Part shown: in pieces, positions 17,193-25,501 of the stretch
Position numbering within the stretch: position 1 is the stretch's first letter
Layout: each line of letters opens with the position of its first letter
Assembly: GCF_007197995.1 (NCBI RefSeq)
Contig: NZ_VKKH01000001.1
Span: 62,001-126,000 of the forward strand
Length of the DNA: 64,000 nucleotides
DNA from: Aliiglaciecola sp. M165
Lineage (GTDB): Bacteria; Pseudomonadota; Gammaproteobacteria; Enterobacterales; Alteromonadaceae
Direction: 5' to 3'
The notes under the pieces: model-generated
What the model saw: only the letters and a program-made list of their open reading frames with translations
Databases searched by the model: none
Told to the model about the DNA's origin: nothing
Program-made: the position numbers and the translations under genes

Positions 17193-19691
17193 ATGATGAA
17201 AAAATTCACAATATTAGCCACGCTTGTTAACTTGAGTCTCGCACCCTCTGTTGCAGCTCAAACGCTGGTAGGAAAAGTGACCAGTGCCGATGGTGCTCCC
17301 ATAGCGAAAGCTAAAATTGAATTAGAAGGCACAGATATACAAGTTTTTACTAACGAAACGGGTGAGTTTGAGATAATTGATATGAGGCAGGGTATCAATG
17401 AATTGCATATCAGTGCCGCGGGGTATTCTCACCTGCATGAAGATGTCACATTGACACAGAGCCAAACTAGCCGTTTAACTTTTACACTTTCACGCAGCCC
17501 GATTGACGTTATCGACGTCGTTGCAAGTCCTATTCATTTATCTTCGATGGAATCAGCAATTCCAGTTAAAGTGCTCGGTGGAGACGCTCTACGACGTCAA
17601 ACTGCAGCGACGCTAGGCGATACGCTCGAGAATGTACCTGGCGTACACACAAATTTTCACGCAAAAGTGGCCAGTACACCAATCATTCGTGGTTTAAGCG
17701 GACCAAGAGTGCTGATTGCACAAAACGGCCTAGACGTCAGTGACGTTTCCCGTGTTGGGCCTGATCACGCTGTAACATCCGAAGCCTCAACGGCGGAGCA
17801 AATTGAAGTGCTTCGAGGGCCCGCGACCCTGTTTTATGGAAGTGGCGCTATTGGTGGCGTGGTGAATATCGTAGATAAGCGTATTCCAAAGGACAATGAG
17901 CTATCCGGAGACTGGTTGTTGCAACACAGTTCGGTGGACGACCAGAACCTGGGATCTTTTAACCTCACAACAGGCACAGGAAACCTGGCCTTTTATGCTG
18001 ACGGATTCTTCCGAAAGTCCAACGACTATGACATACCTGTGACGGCAGTAAGTGAACATGAACATGAGGAGGAGGAACACAAAGAAGAGGAGCACGAGGA
18101 GACATTTTCAGTTGCCAATAGCTCTGAGGATTCTTCGGGCTTTACCCTGGGCACGAGTTATTTGATGTCCAACGGCTTTGTTGGTATTGCAGTGGAACAG
18201 TTTGATCGCGAGTACGGCATTCCCGGCCACAGTCATGGCGATGAAGGGCATCACGAAGAACATGAAGAAGGAGACCATGGAGAGAAAGAACACAGTGAAG
18301 AAGAGGTTTTCGCTGACTTAGAGCAAACCAAAATTCATTTAGTCAGTGAATTGAATCTTAAAGATGCGCTGTTCAACAGCATTAATTTTCGTGCGGGTTA
18401 CACCGATTACAAACACTCTGAAATTGAAGATGGGTCAGCTGGCACAACCTTTAAAAATGAAACCTACGAGTTGCGCTTAGACGCGTTGCACAAAACCGTT
18501 GCGCATTTTAACGGTGGGGTAAGCTTCCACTATAAACTTAGCGAGGTGGAAGCCCAGGGAAGCGAAGCCTTTACACCGGCATCTGAAACTGAAATGTTTG
18601 CACTTTCTATAATGGAAGAAAGACATTTTGGAGACGTTTTGCTGCAACTAGGCGCAAGGGTTGAACGTGTTTCTATAACGGCTAATGAAGTTGTATTGCC
18701 CGTCACCGATGTCCATTCCCATGACGTTGAACGTGGCGACGAACATGAGGATGAACATGGCGGAGAAGGCGAGGCACAAGTCTTTGCTGAAGATCGGAGC
18801 TATACGCCGATAAGCCTTTCAGCAGGTTTCGTTTGGGACGTTAAACAAGGTTATAACCTCGGTGTGGCAGTCTCCAGAGCACAACGGGCACCTTCGGCGT
18901 CGGAACTGTTCTCTTTTGGTCCACATATAGGAACTCGTACCTACGAAGTGGGAGCTTTATTTGCACTAGAAGATCACGAAGGGCATGCAGAATTTGGATT
19001 GTCGGGAGCGTCCATCGATATGGAAACGTCTAACAATATTGACTTAACCTTAAGAAAAACCCAGGGCGATGTAGGGTTTATTTTTAATCTCTTTTACAAT
19101 CAAGTAGACAATTATTATTATCAAATAGATACAGGTCTGTTCGCTGAGGCTGGGCATGATCATGGTGATGAGGAACATGAAGAAGAGCACGAAGATGAGC
19201 ATGGCGAAGAAGAACATGGTCATGACGAGCATTCTGATGAGTTACCAATTTTCTTGTTTCAAACGAATGACGTTGTGTTAAATGGTTTTGAAGCACAAGT
19301 AGCGTGGCAGATTAATGATAATTTTAACGCCTCTGTTTTTTCAGACTTTGTCCGTGCAAGATTGAAAGATGGCGAAAATCTGCCGCGTACACCGCCGCTG
19401 AGATTTGGTACGCATTTGAGTTACGAAAACGAATCTCTTAGCGCGCACCTGGAAATTACCCGTTATCAGTCTCAAAATAGAATAGCTCAATTTGAAACAA
19501 CCACTGATGGCTACACATTGGTCGATGTTCACGTTAGTTACGATTTACCTATATTCAACCAATCTATGGCTGTATATTTTCGAGGTGAAAACCTAACGGA
19601 TCAGCCAGCACGTGTACACACTTCGTTTATCAAAGACGATGCCCCTCGTCCTGGTCGCAATCTTGCGGTTGGGATTAAAGGCTATTTTTAA
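17193..19691 (+). CDS. ZnuD-like TonB-dependent zinc receptor with His/Glu-rich loops
   Basis: An 832-residue outer-membrane receptor, most likely for zinc. A signal peptide (1-22) is followed by a carboxypeptidase-regulatory-like beta domain (about 24-110), then the plug with L-G-D-T-L-E-N-V-P-G-V, I-R-G-L-S-G-P-R and E-V-L-R-G-P-A-T-L-F-Y-G-S. Four His/Glu/Asp-rich segments interrupt the barrel at about 287-303, 346-372, 507-530 and 653-683, where surface loops are expected; ZnuD of Neisseria uses such loops to catch zinc. Terminal residues G-I-K-G-Y-F end the barrel. It heads a four-gene operon with tandem Zur boxes upstream and is divergent from zrgA. Confidence 0.93.
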   Translation: MMKKFTILATLVNLSLAPSVAAQTLVGKVTSADGAPIAKAKIELEGTDIQVFTNETGEFEIIDMRQGINELHISAAGYSHLHEDVTLTQSQTSRLTFTLSRSPIDVIDVVASPIHLSSMESAIPVKVLGGDALRRQTAATLGDTLENVPGVHTNFHAKVASTPIIRGLSGPRVLIAQNGLDVSDVSRVGPDHAVTSEASTAEQIEVLRGPATLFYGSGAIGGVVNIVDKRIPKDNELSGDWLLQHSSVDDQNLGSFNLTTGTGNLAFYADGFFRKSNDYDIPVTAVSEHEHEEEEHKEEEHEETFSVANSSEDSSGFTLGTSYLMSNGFVGIAVEQFDREYGIPGHSHGDEGHHEEHEEGDHGEKEHSEEEVFADLEQTKIHLVSELNLKDALFNSINFRAGYTDYKHSEIEDGSAGTTFKNETYELRLDALHKTVAHFNGGVSFHYKLSEVEAQGSEAFTPASETEMFALSIMEERHFGDVLLQLGARVERVSITANEVVLPVTDVHSHDVERGDEHEDEHGGEGEAQVFAEDRSYTPISLSAGFVWDVKQGYNLGVAVSRAQRAPSASELFSFGPHIGTRTYEVGALFALEDHEGHAEFGLSGASIDMETSNNIDLTLRKTQGDVGFIFNLFYNQVDNYYYQIDTGLFAEAGHDHGDEEHEEEHEDEHGEEEHGHDEHSDELPIFLFQTNDVVLNGFEAQVAWQINDNFNASVFSDFVRARLKDGENLPRTPPLRFGTHLSYENESLSAHLEITRYQSQNRIAQFETTTDGYTLVDVHVSYDLPIFNQSMAVYFRGENLTDQPARVHTSFIKDDAPRPGRNLAVGIKGYF

Positions 19692-19722
19692 TCACTACAA
19701 ACGATTTAATTGAGGATTCAAC

Positions 19723-21381
19723 ATGACTCGGTACAACGGATTCAGCTTCATCGGTGCGACATTAATGAGCGCAATGTTGTTGGGATGCAATACAACACCC
19801 TACTCTACGCCAGAAAAGGCAGAAGAAACCTTTGTACCGACCATTCCAAATGAAACTGCATTACGTATTGCAACCTGGAATGTGGAACACCTTGCCTATC
19901 CGATCGACCAGGGATGTAGACCAAGGACTGAAGAGGAGTTGGCGGCTTTACAAGCATACGCGCGCAATTTAAAAGCAGATATTGTGGGCTTGCAAGAAGT
20001 AGCGTCTTACGAAGCCGTGGACTTGCTATTCCCTGCAAGCGAATGGCACATCATAGTGTCAGAACGTCCCGACAGCGAGTCATACGAATGTCGAGGGTCA
20101 GGGTTTTCTTCAACCCAACAAAAAGTAGCCTTCGCGGTGAGAAAGAGCTTTGATGTTAAAAAGGTCCAACAGCTAAGTGAGTTCGGATTGGATTCTCGTG
20201 GATTACGCTATGGACTGGAGATTGACGTACAAACTAGTACAATTAAAAATTCAGCAGCATCGACTATTTCAGTGTTGAATCTGCATATGAAAAGCGGCTG
20301 CTTTGTTGATAATTACTCTCGCAAAGATTCGGACGCATGCCAGACATTCTCGCGCCAGGCTCCGATATTAGAAACTTGGGTCGATCAAAAAGAACAACAA
20401 GGTGCTCCGTACTTTATCGTCGGCGATTTTAATCACCGATTATCGGCGCCCTACAATCATCTAACGCAGGCTCTACTTACCGACAAAAATGGCAACCGCA
20501 ACAGCTTAATCAATACGGGTGCTCAGCTTATAGGCTGCCATCCCTACTATCCTGCTCCCATTGATCATATTTTCGCTGGCAACCTCAACTCTGCAGATTG
20601 GCAATTCAAGACTCAATCAGTCTCATTTGACAACATGCAAGTCGATGCCATGCTAAGTGACCACTGCGCCATTGTCTCTGAGGTGACACAAAACAGTTTG
20701 GATCTCACCAACTCAGTTAAGTGGCTCACCACATCCAAAGAGTATCAGGCGCTAACCCGCACCGTTTATCAGCAAGCTAGACAATCGTTGAAGCAAATTG
20801 TTAAACCTGGTACGCCTTGGGTTGTCGTAATGGATATCGACGAAACCGTGTTAGACAACAGCGCTTATCAGGTTAGGTTAGATAAGACAGGCAAAAGCTA
20901 CACTCCGACGTCGTGGGCACAGTGGGTAAAATCCGAGCAAGCTACACTCACTCCTGGCGCAGCTGAGTTCATGAAAGACGTCGTTGCGCAAGGCGGGAAA
21001 CTGGCACTGGTAACCAACAGAGAAGCAAGATTGGATGCGCACACATGGCGCAATTTACTGGCATTAGAATTACCGCTGACTTTCCAAAATACCTGTTTGA
21101 TGGGACGTTCTCAAATCGATATAGATTCGATAGATGGGCAAAACTTTGTCAATGACAAAGATTTACGCCGTTCAAATATTAGCAGGGGTAAGCCAACGTG
21201 CTTTAACCCCGAACACATGTCGACGAATTGGCAAACCAGTCATTCAATCATTATGCAAATAGGTGACAATATTGAAGATTTTTCTCAAGTGACCCAAGAG
21301 CATGCAGATATCGATGCGCTGCTTTTAGAATTGAACAAGACCTTTTTCTTATTGCCTAACCCAATGTATGGCTCATGGTAA
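19723..21381 (+). CDS. Lipoprotein fusing nuclease/phosphatase (EEP) and HAD acid phosphatase domains
   Basis: A 552-residue envelope lipoprotein with lipobox L-L-G-C (Cys22). Residues about 45-325 form an endonuclease/exonuclease/phosphatase domain: A-T-W-N-V-E, G-L-Q-E-V, N-L-H-M-K-S, G-D-F-N-H-R and L-S-D-H-C. Residues about 330-552 are a HAD acid phosphatase of the e(P4)/class B type, with M-D-I-D-E-T-V-L-D-N near 368, L-V-T-N-R near 425 and Q-I-G-D-N-I-E-D-F near 515. Both catalytic sets look intact and both use Mg2+-type chemistry. It starts 31 nt after the zinc receptor gene. Probable role: releasing phosphate or nucleosides from nucleic acids and nucleotides at the cell surface. Confidence 0.87.
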   Translation: MTRYNGFSFIGATLMSAMLLGCNTTPYSTPEKAEETFVPTIPNETALRIATWNVEHLAYPIDQGCRPRTEEELAALQAYARNLKADIVGLQEVASYEAVDLLFPASEWHIIVSERPDSESYECRGSGFSSTQQKVAFAVRKSFDVKKVQQLSEFGLDSRGLRYGLEIDVQTSTIKNSAASTISVLNLHMKSGCFVDNYSRKDSDACQTFSRQAPILETWVDQKEQQGAPYFIVGDFNHRLSAPYNHLTQALLTDKNGNRNSLINTGAQLIGCHPYYPAPIDHIFAGNLNSADWQFKTQSVSFDNMQVDAMLSDHCAIVSEVTQNSLDLTNSVKWLTTSKEYQALTRTVYQQARQSLKQIVKPGTPWVVVMDIDETVLDNSAYQVRLDKTGKSYTPTSWAQWVKSEQATLTPGAAEFMKDVVAQGGKLALVTNREARLDAHTWRNLLALELPLTFQNTCLMGRSQIDIDSIDGQNFVNDKDLRRSNISRGKPTCFNPEHMSTNWQTSHSIIMQIGDNIEDFSQVTQEHADIDALLLELNKTFFLLPNPMYGSW

Positions 21382-21405
21382 ATTCATCGAGTGAAGTGAA
21401 ATCTT

Positions 21406-22746
21406 ATGTTAACGCGCAGACAATTTAATAAAGGCATTTTATCTACCGCTTTAGGCGGGTTGGCTTTGCAATTACATCATCCTTTTGCCATCGCTGGCTC
21501 AAAAAGCACAGGATTTGGTGAGCTGCTAAAAGACCCCGAAGGGGTTCTGGATTTGCCTGCAGGATTTTCGTATCGAGTCATTTCAAAATTGGCTGACGCA
21601 ATGACCGATGGACTTTCCGTGCCGGACCGCGCGGATGGGATGGGTTGTATAGGACTGGACCAGGATCGCGTTGCGCTGATTCGAAACCATGAGCTTCAAC
21701 CCAAACATAACAAGGAATGGCCGGTCACGTTTAATGACAAACAGATAAGTCATGCTTACGATGTCGATGCACAGGGGCGCCCCCTCGCAGGCGGCACATC
21801 CACCATCATTTATAATATTAAAAGCGGAAAAGTCGAACAGCAGTTTATGTCGCTGTTGGGCACAATCCGAAACTGTGCAGGAGGAATTACACCTTGGGGA
21901 AGCTGGCTTACCTGCGAAGAATCAGTAGACAGAGCTTCAGATAAGATCGGCCAAGATCATGGTTATGTGTTTGAAGTCCCTGCGACAGCCACAGGCTTAG
22001 TAGATCCCAACCCAATAAAAGCGATGGGCAGGTTTAATCATGAAGCCGCCTGTGTTGACCCGGCTACTGGGATCGTTTACTTAACAGAAGATCGCAACGA
22101 CAGTTTGTTCTACCGATTTATTCCTGACAAGCCCCGGTTATTGCATGAAGGTGGGAAGTTACAAGCATTAGTGATAAAGCAAAAACCGCAATTTGATAGT
22201 CGCAATTGGCACGATTCGCAAATGTCCAAAGGCATAGATTATTCCTGCGACTGGGTAGATCTCGATGATGTCGAGAGCCCCCTGGATGATTTGCGTCAAC
22301 GAGGTTATCAAAAAGGTGCGGCACTGTTTGCCCGAGGCGAGGGGATCATTTTCGGCGAAGGTGAACTGTATTTCTGTTGCACAAGTGGTGGCGCGAAAAA
22401 GTTGGGACAAATCATGCGGTATTCGCTCAAAGGTGACACACCAACACTGAGCCTTTTCTTAGAGAGCGAGCACCCTTCAAGCTTTAATTTTGGTGACAAT
22501 TTATGCATCGCACCCAATGGTCATTTGGTCGTCTGTGAAGATCAATATTCAGATCCGGTTGATAATCATCTTAAGGGTATCACGCCCTCGGGAAAAACCT
22601 ATGATATTGCCAAGATCCGCTGGCAAACTGAACCTGCTGGTGCTTGCTTTTCTCCCGATGGTTCAACAATGTTTGTTAACCTTTATTCACCTACGATGAC
22701 GCTCGCGATTACCGGACCATGGGACAGGGTAAAATCAGTTGGTTAA
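21406..22746 (+). CDS. PhoX-like phosphatase (DUF839), Tat-exported
   Basis: A 446-residue protein with the twin-arginine signal T-R-R-Q-F-N-K followed by a hydrophobic stretch, so it should be exported folded. The DUF839/PhoX family features are present: L-S-V-P-D-R-A-D-G-M, I-R-N-H-E, N-C-A-G-G-I-T-P-W-G-S-W-L-T-C-E-E near 155-172 and G-R-F-N-H-E-A. The family includes alkaline phosphatases that depend on iron and calcium rather than zinc. It is shorter than classical PhoX, so the activity is inferred. It starts 24 nt after the fusion lipoprotein and overlaps the next gene by 8 nt. Confidence 0.83.
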   Translation: MLTRRQFNKGILSTALGGLALQLHHPFAIAGSKSTGFGELLKDPEGVLDLPAGFSYRVISKLADAMTDGLSVPDRADGMGCIGLDQDRVALIRNHELQPKHNKEWPVTFNDKQISHAYDVDAQGRPLAGGTSTIIYNIKSGKVEQQFMSLLGTIRNCAGGITPWGSWLTCEESVDRASDKIGQDHGYVFEVPATATGLVDPNPIKAMGRFNHEAACVDPATGIVYLTEDRNDSLFYRFIPDKPRLLHEGGKLQALVIKQKPQFDSRNWHDSQMSKGIDYSCDWVDLDDVESPLDDLRQRGYQKGAALFARGEGIIFGEGELYFCCTSGGAKKLGQIMRYSLKGDTPTLSLFLESEHPSSFNFGDNLCIAPNGHLVVCEDQYSDPVDNHLKGITPSGKTYDIAKIRWQTEPAGACFSPDGSTMFVNLYSPTMTLAITGPWDRVKSVG

Positions 22747-23743
22747 ACATGTACCCACCAACATTATCACTGGCGCATTGGGCGTAGGGAAAACCACGGT
22801 TATTCGCTCGCTGTTAAAAAACAAACCTAAAAATGAACGTTGGGCGGTACTGGTCAATGAGTTCGGTGAAGTAGGCATTGACGGCGCGTTTTTGTCAGGT
22901 GAGACGTCGGAAGATGGGATATTTATCAAAGAAGTGCCAGGCGGATGCATGTGTTGTACTTCGGGTTTGCCCATGCAGATAGCGATGAACCTGCTACTTT
23001 CCAAGGCAAAACCGCAACGTTTATTGATTGAACCAACAGGTTTAGGCCACCCAAAAGAAGTCCTGCAAACTCTCACTCAAGAGCACTACAAAGATGTATT
23101 AAATGTGCAAGGCACTTTGACGCTCATCGATGTGAGAAAACTCGAAAATGAGAAATGGAAAAATCACCTTACGTTTCGCGAACAAATGCAGATTGCTGAC
23201 ACTGTGGTAGTCACCAAATCGGATTTGTATACAAGCGACTACAAACCTGCATTGCGGGCATACATGGATGAACTGGATATTGCATCAACGCCAGTTGTGG
23301 AATCTAACCGAGGAAGCATTGATGACAATTTGTTAGCACAGCCGAGTAAATTCGATATTAATGAGAACGAGGCCCATCATCATACGAGCACTAAGTCTTC
23401 CCCTTCAGAGTTGGTAGCGCCAGAAAACGGGACAATCAGAGTCAATAACAGTGGTGAAGGTTATTATTCACGGGGCTGGTTGTGCGCGGCCAATCAAATC
23501 TTTGATTACAAAATATGCCAGCAAGTATTCCAAGCCGTAAATGTGGAACGACTCAAAGCAGTTGTGATAACAGACAAAGGCTTAGTGGAATTCAACGTAG
23601 TCGACGGAACATATGAAGAGAGTCAGCTAAGCAGTGCCGAAGATTCAAGAATAGAAATTATCTCAAGAAACAAACTAACCGCCGATACTTTTGCACAAAA
23701 AATCGAAAATGATTTGGGGTTGCGGTTAGTCGTCTCGGAGTAA
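22739..23743 (+). CDS. COG0523 (CobW/ZigA-type) GTPase, probable zinc metallochaperone
   Basis: A 334-residue G3E GTPase. Walker A G-A-L-G-V-G-K-T-T begins at residue 12, the metal-binding G-G-C-M-C-C motif is near 70, E-P-T-G-L-G follows, and T-K-S-D acts as the base-specificity motif. A histidine pair (A-H-H-H-T) sits in the linker near 220, and a CobW C-terminal domain occupies about 235-330. Translation starts at TTG, 8 nt inside the PhoX-like gene; the Walker A position leaves no room for a later start. Members under Zur control deliver zinc to essential enzymes during starvation. Last gene of the operon. Confidence 0.9.
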   Translation: MVKHVPTNIITGALGVGKTTVIRSLLKNKPKNERWAVLVNEFGEVGIDGAFLSGETSEDGIFIKEVPGGCMCCTSGLPMQIAMNLLLSKAKPQRLLIEPTGLGHPKEVLQTLTQEHYKDVLNVQGTLTLIDVRKLENEKWKNHLTFREQMQIADTVVVTKSDLYTSDYKPALRAYMDELDIASTPVVESNRGSIDDNLLAQPSKFDINENEAHHHTSTKSSPSELVAPENGTIRVNNSGEGYYSRGWLCAANQIFDYKICQQVFQAVNVERLKAVVITDKGLVEFNVVDGTYEESQLSSAEDSRIEIISRNKLTADTFAQKIENDLGLRLVVSE

Positions 23744-24347
23744 TCATACAGATAATCATTAAAGCTCTCCTTTGTTATAAAATTGACTATCCCAAAAAGA
23801 ACGGATAGGCACGGAAGATATCTAGTGTTAACTCGAAACCTGATTGGCCTACTACTTTTTCTAATGGTCGAATGCCACAACAACCAATTGCAAGGCTTCC
23901 AAGGTTTTTCTCCCGATCTAACGATTGTGCCTACCTGCTCTAATTAACCCCAATTCTGGATAAGAAATGTCGGAAGAGCTTAGTTTTAAAGCTTTATCAA
24001 TGACATAGAAGCTATCGTCATTTTGATATTGGTTTTTAATAGGTAAGTGCCGTGATTTTTTCCCTTATCAAGGCGAGAATTATGTTGTCTAGTCGCACTA
24101 AACGCATAATGAACAACGAAGATAGGGGGATAAATAGCGGTGCTTACAGGCGTTGCTTATCCGGGATTTGGGTTAATTAAGAACTTGAAAGACTTTTAGT
24201 GCAAGGGAAAGTCACATTTAGAAATAATCTAGGATTGATGAACTTGGTGTCTCCAGCAAGGAACTCAAAACTTTCCCATCAAGAGTAGGGTGATTTAACG
24301 TCCTAACTTCGTGAACGATCAAAGGTGATGTTGGAGCAATGACTCGT
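23744..24347. other. Intergenic region, AT-rich, containing a MITE-like element
   Basis: About 600 bases with no convincing gene. The central part is occupied by the inverted-repeat element at 23941-24179. The rest shows nothing I can name. Confidence 0.6.
23941..24179. mobile_element. MITE-like or deleted IS element with 24-bp terminal inverted repeats
   Basis: The left end (23941-23964, TAATTAACCCC...GGATAAG) and the inverted right end (24156-24179) match at 21 of 24 positions over a 239-bp element. Both ends begin with TA, which could be a duplicated TA target, as in IS630/Tc1-like insertions. The interior has only a 32-codon frame (24082-24180) and no transposase, so it would need a transposase in trans. 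The relationship to a specific IS family is not determined. Confidence 0.68.
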
Positions 24348-24914
24348 TTACAAAAGTTGGGTATATATGACGTATCCACTGATAATTGAGATAAACATGC
24401 CAACTATCGACATTAGTCCGTCTTCAGTGCTTAATCCGACGCCTAGAAAGATAACCGCTGCACCGGGTAAGGCCGCAGCAAAAGGTACAAGTTCAAGAGG
24501 TATCATCATTAGTGCCGTAAGACCGGCTATAACTGAAACAACTCGGCGACCTACTGAATTTGTGACAAACGTAAGTCGCGGTTTAAATAACTTGTCTACC
24601 CTTCTAGTGTAAGGTTTGAATCTTTCGACACTGTCCTTCAGCTTCTCTCTACTTACTTCCAGTTTACTTAGTTTATTCGGCAACCACGGATGTTTTTTAC
24701 CGGCGACTATCTGAATCACAATTGAGGCTATTGTTATCGCACACAGACTAGGGACCGTTGGTATGGCGCCTGTGGGTAACACAGCTACCAATGCTGGTGC
24801 GACAAGGAGCGGTCCAAAACCCCGGCTTTCAAATTGAGCAACAACATCGTTTATTGTTGTGCTATCACCTGAAGTATCGTTGGCAACTTTCTCTAGAATA
24901 TCGGTTAAATTCAA
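24348..24914 (-). CDS. ExoD-family membrane protein
   Basis: A 188-residue inner-membrane protein of the ExoD family, first named for exopolysaccharide synthesis and alkali tolerance in rhizobia; the molecular role is unclear. It has hydrophobic segments at about 34-50, 57-72, 120-150 and 160-187, and the family's polar first region with F-E-S-R-G-F-G-P-L-L followed by P-T-G-A-I-P-T-V-P-S. The start codon is TTG with AGGGTG upstream. A small stress-protein-like gene lies 75 nt upstream on the same strand and may share its transcript. Confidence 0.85.
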   Translation of the reverse strand: MNLTDILEKVANDTSGDSTTINDVVAQFESRGFGPLLVAPALVAVLPTGAIPTVPSLCAITIASIVIQIVAGKKHPWLPNKLSKLEVSREKLKDSVERFKPYTRRVDKLFKPRLTFVTNSVGRRVVSVIAGLTALMMIPLELVPFAAALPGAAVIFLGVGLSTEDGLMSIVGMFISIISGYVIYTQLL

Positions 24915-24989
24915 TTTAACACCCTATTGCAAATAAGCATGCTTGATTTAGCTCGTACAACTTATAATCCTTTAACAATCATAGTCAAA

Positions 24990-25169
24990 TTATCCTTCGA
25001 GTAAGTTGACATTGATCGTTGCAAGCATGGCAAAAATGACTTTTTTCATTTTGTCATTAGCGATAAGTGAAATATCGTTTGGACTTATCCCTTTAAATTC
25101 AAGAACGCTGATAGCTGACGTTGCGTCGGATGCGTTGTTAAATAAACCTGTTATGATATTGCTCATCAT
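24990..25169 (-). CDS. Short general-stress-protein-like N-terminal domain (59 aa)
   Basis: The minus strand encodes M-M-S-N-I-I-T-G-L-F-N-N-A-S-D-A, then A-I-S-V-L-E-F-K-G-I-S-P-N-D-I-S-L-I-A-N. This is the pattern of the ferredoxin-like N-terminal domain of general stress protein 17M-like proteins. AGGAA lies just upstream of the two adjacent ATG codons. After about residue 40 the usual glycine-rich second half is missing and a short hydrophobic tail ends the protein, so it is either a short variant or a truncated remnant. Confidence 0.6.
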   Translation of the reverse strand: MMSNIITGLFNNASDATSAISVLEFKGISPNDISLIANDKMKKVIFAMLATINVNLLEG

Positions 25170-25501
25170 TTTTCCTATGTTTTCGCTTCAAATGGATGTG
25201 TAGCGAGTTTTCAGATTTGTAAGCTGTTTTAAGTAGCTGAACCTATCTAGTGCAAGATGCCCGCCAATAAAAGCATGAAATTAAAACATTGTAATTTAAG
25301 ACTTTTTTATTTTATTGAAAGGCAAAGAGAATGAAGATGAGACATTTTTACCGACAAGGAATGTAAAACTGTCTCAGCTCCTTAGATACAGATTGAAGGT
25401 TTGAACGAAACATAGCCCGAAGCGCTACGAAGCGGAACATTCAGTAGATTTTTTATATTGACGTTTTATATCGGTATTTAACTTACTGAATTTTCTCGAT
25501 T
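25170..25501. other. Intergenic region with a strong isolated hairpin
   Basis: About 330 bases without a gene. A stem at 25338-25351 / 25363-25376 pairs at 13 of 14 positions around an 11-nt loop. A weaker 8-bp inverted repeat (ATTCAGTA / TACTGAAT, about 25439-25493) lies past the serine hydrolase stop and might be its terminator. Confidence 0.5.

Noticed and set aside
19050-19296. Met/Phe-rich and His-rich minus-strand frames inside the zinc receptor
   Set aside because: Antisense shadows of the His/Glu-rich loop codons.
25006-25203. 65-codon plus-strand frame, hydrophobic
   Set aside because: It lies opposite the minus-strand stress-protein-like frame, which has a family-like sequence and a ribosome site.
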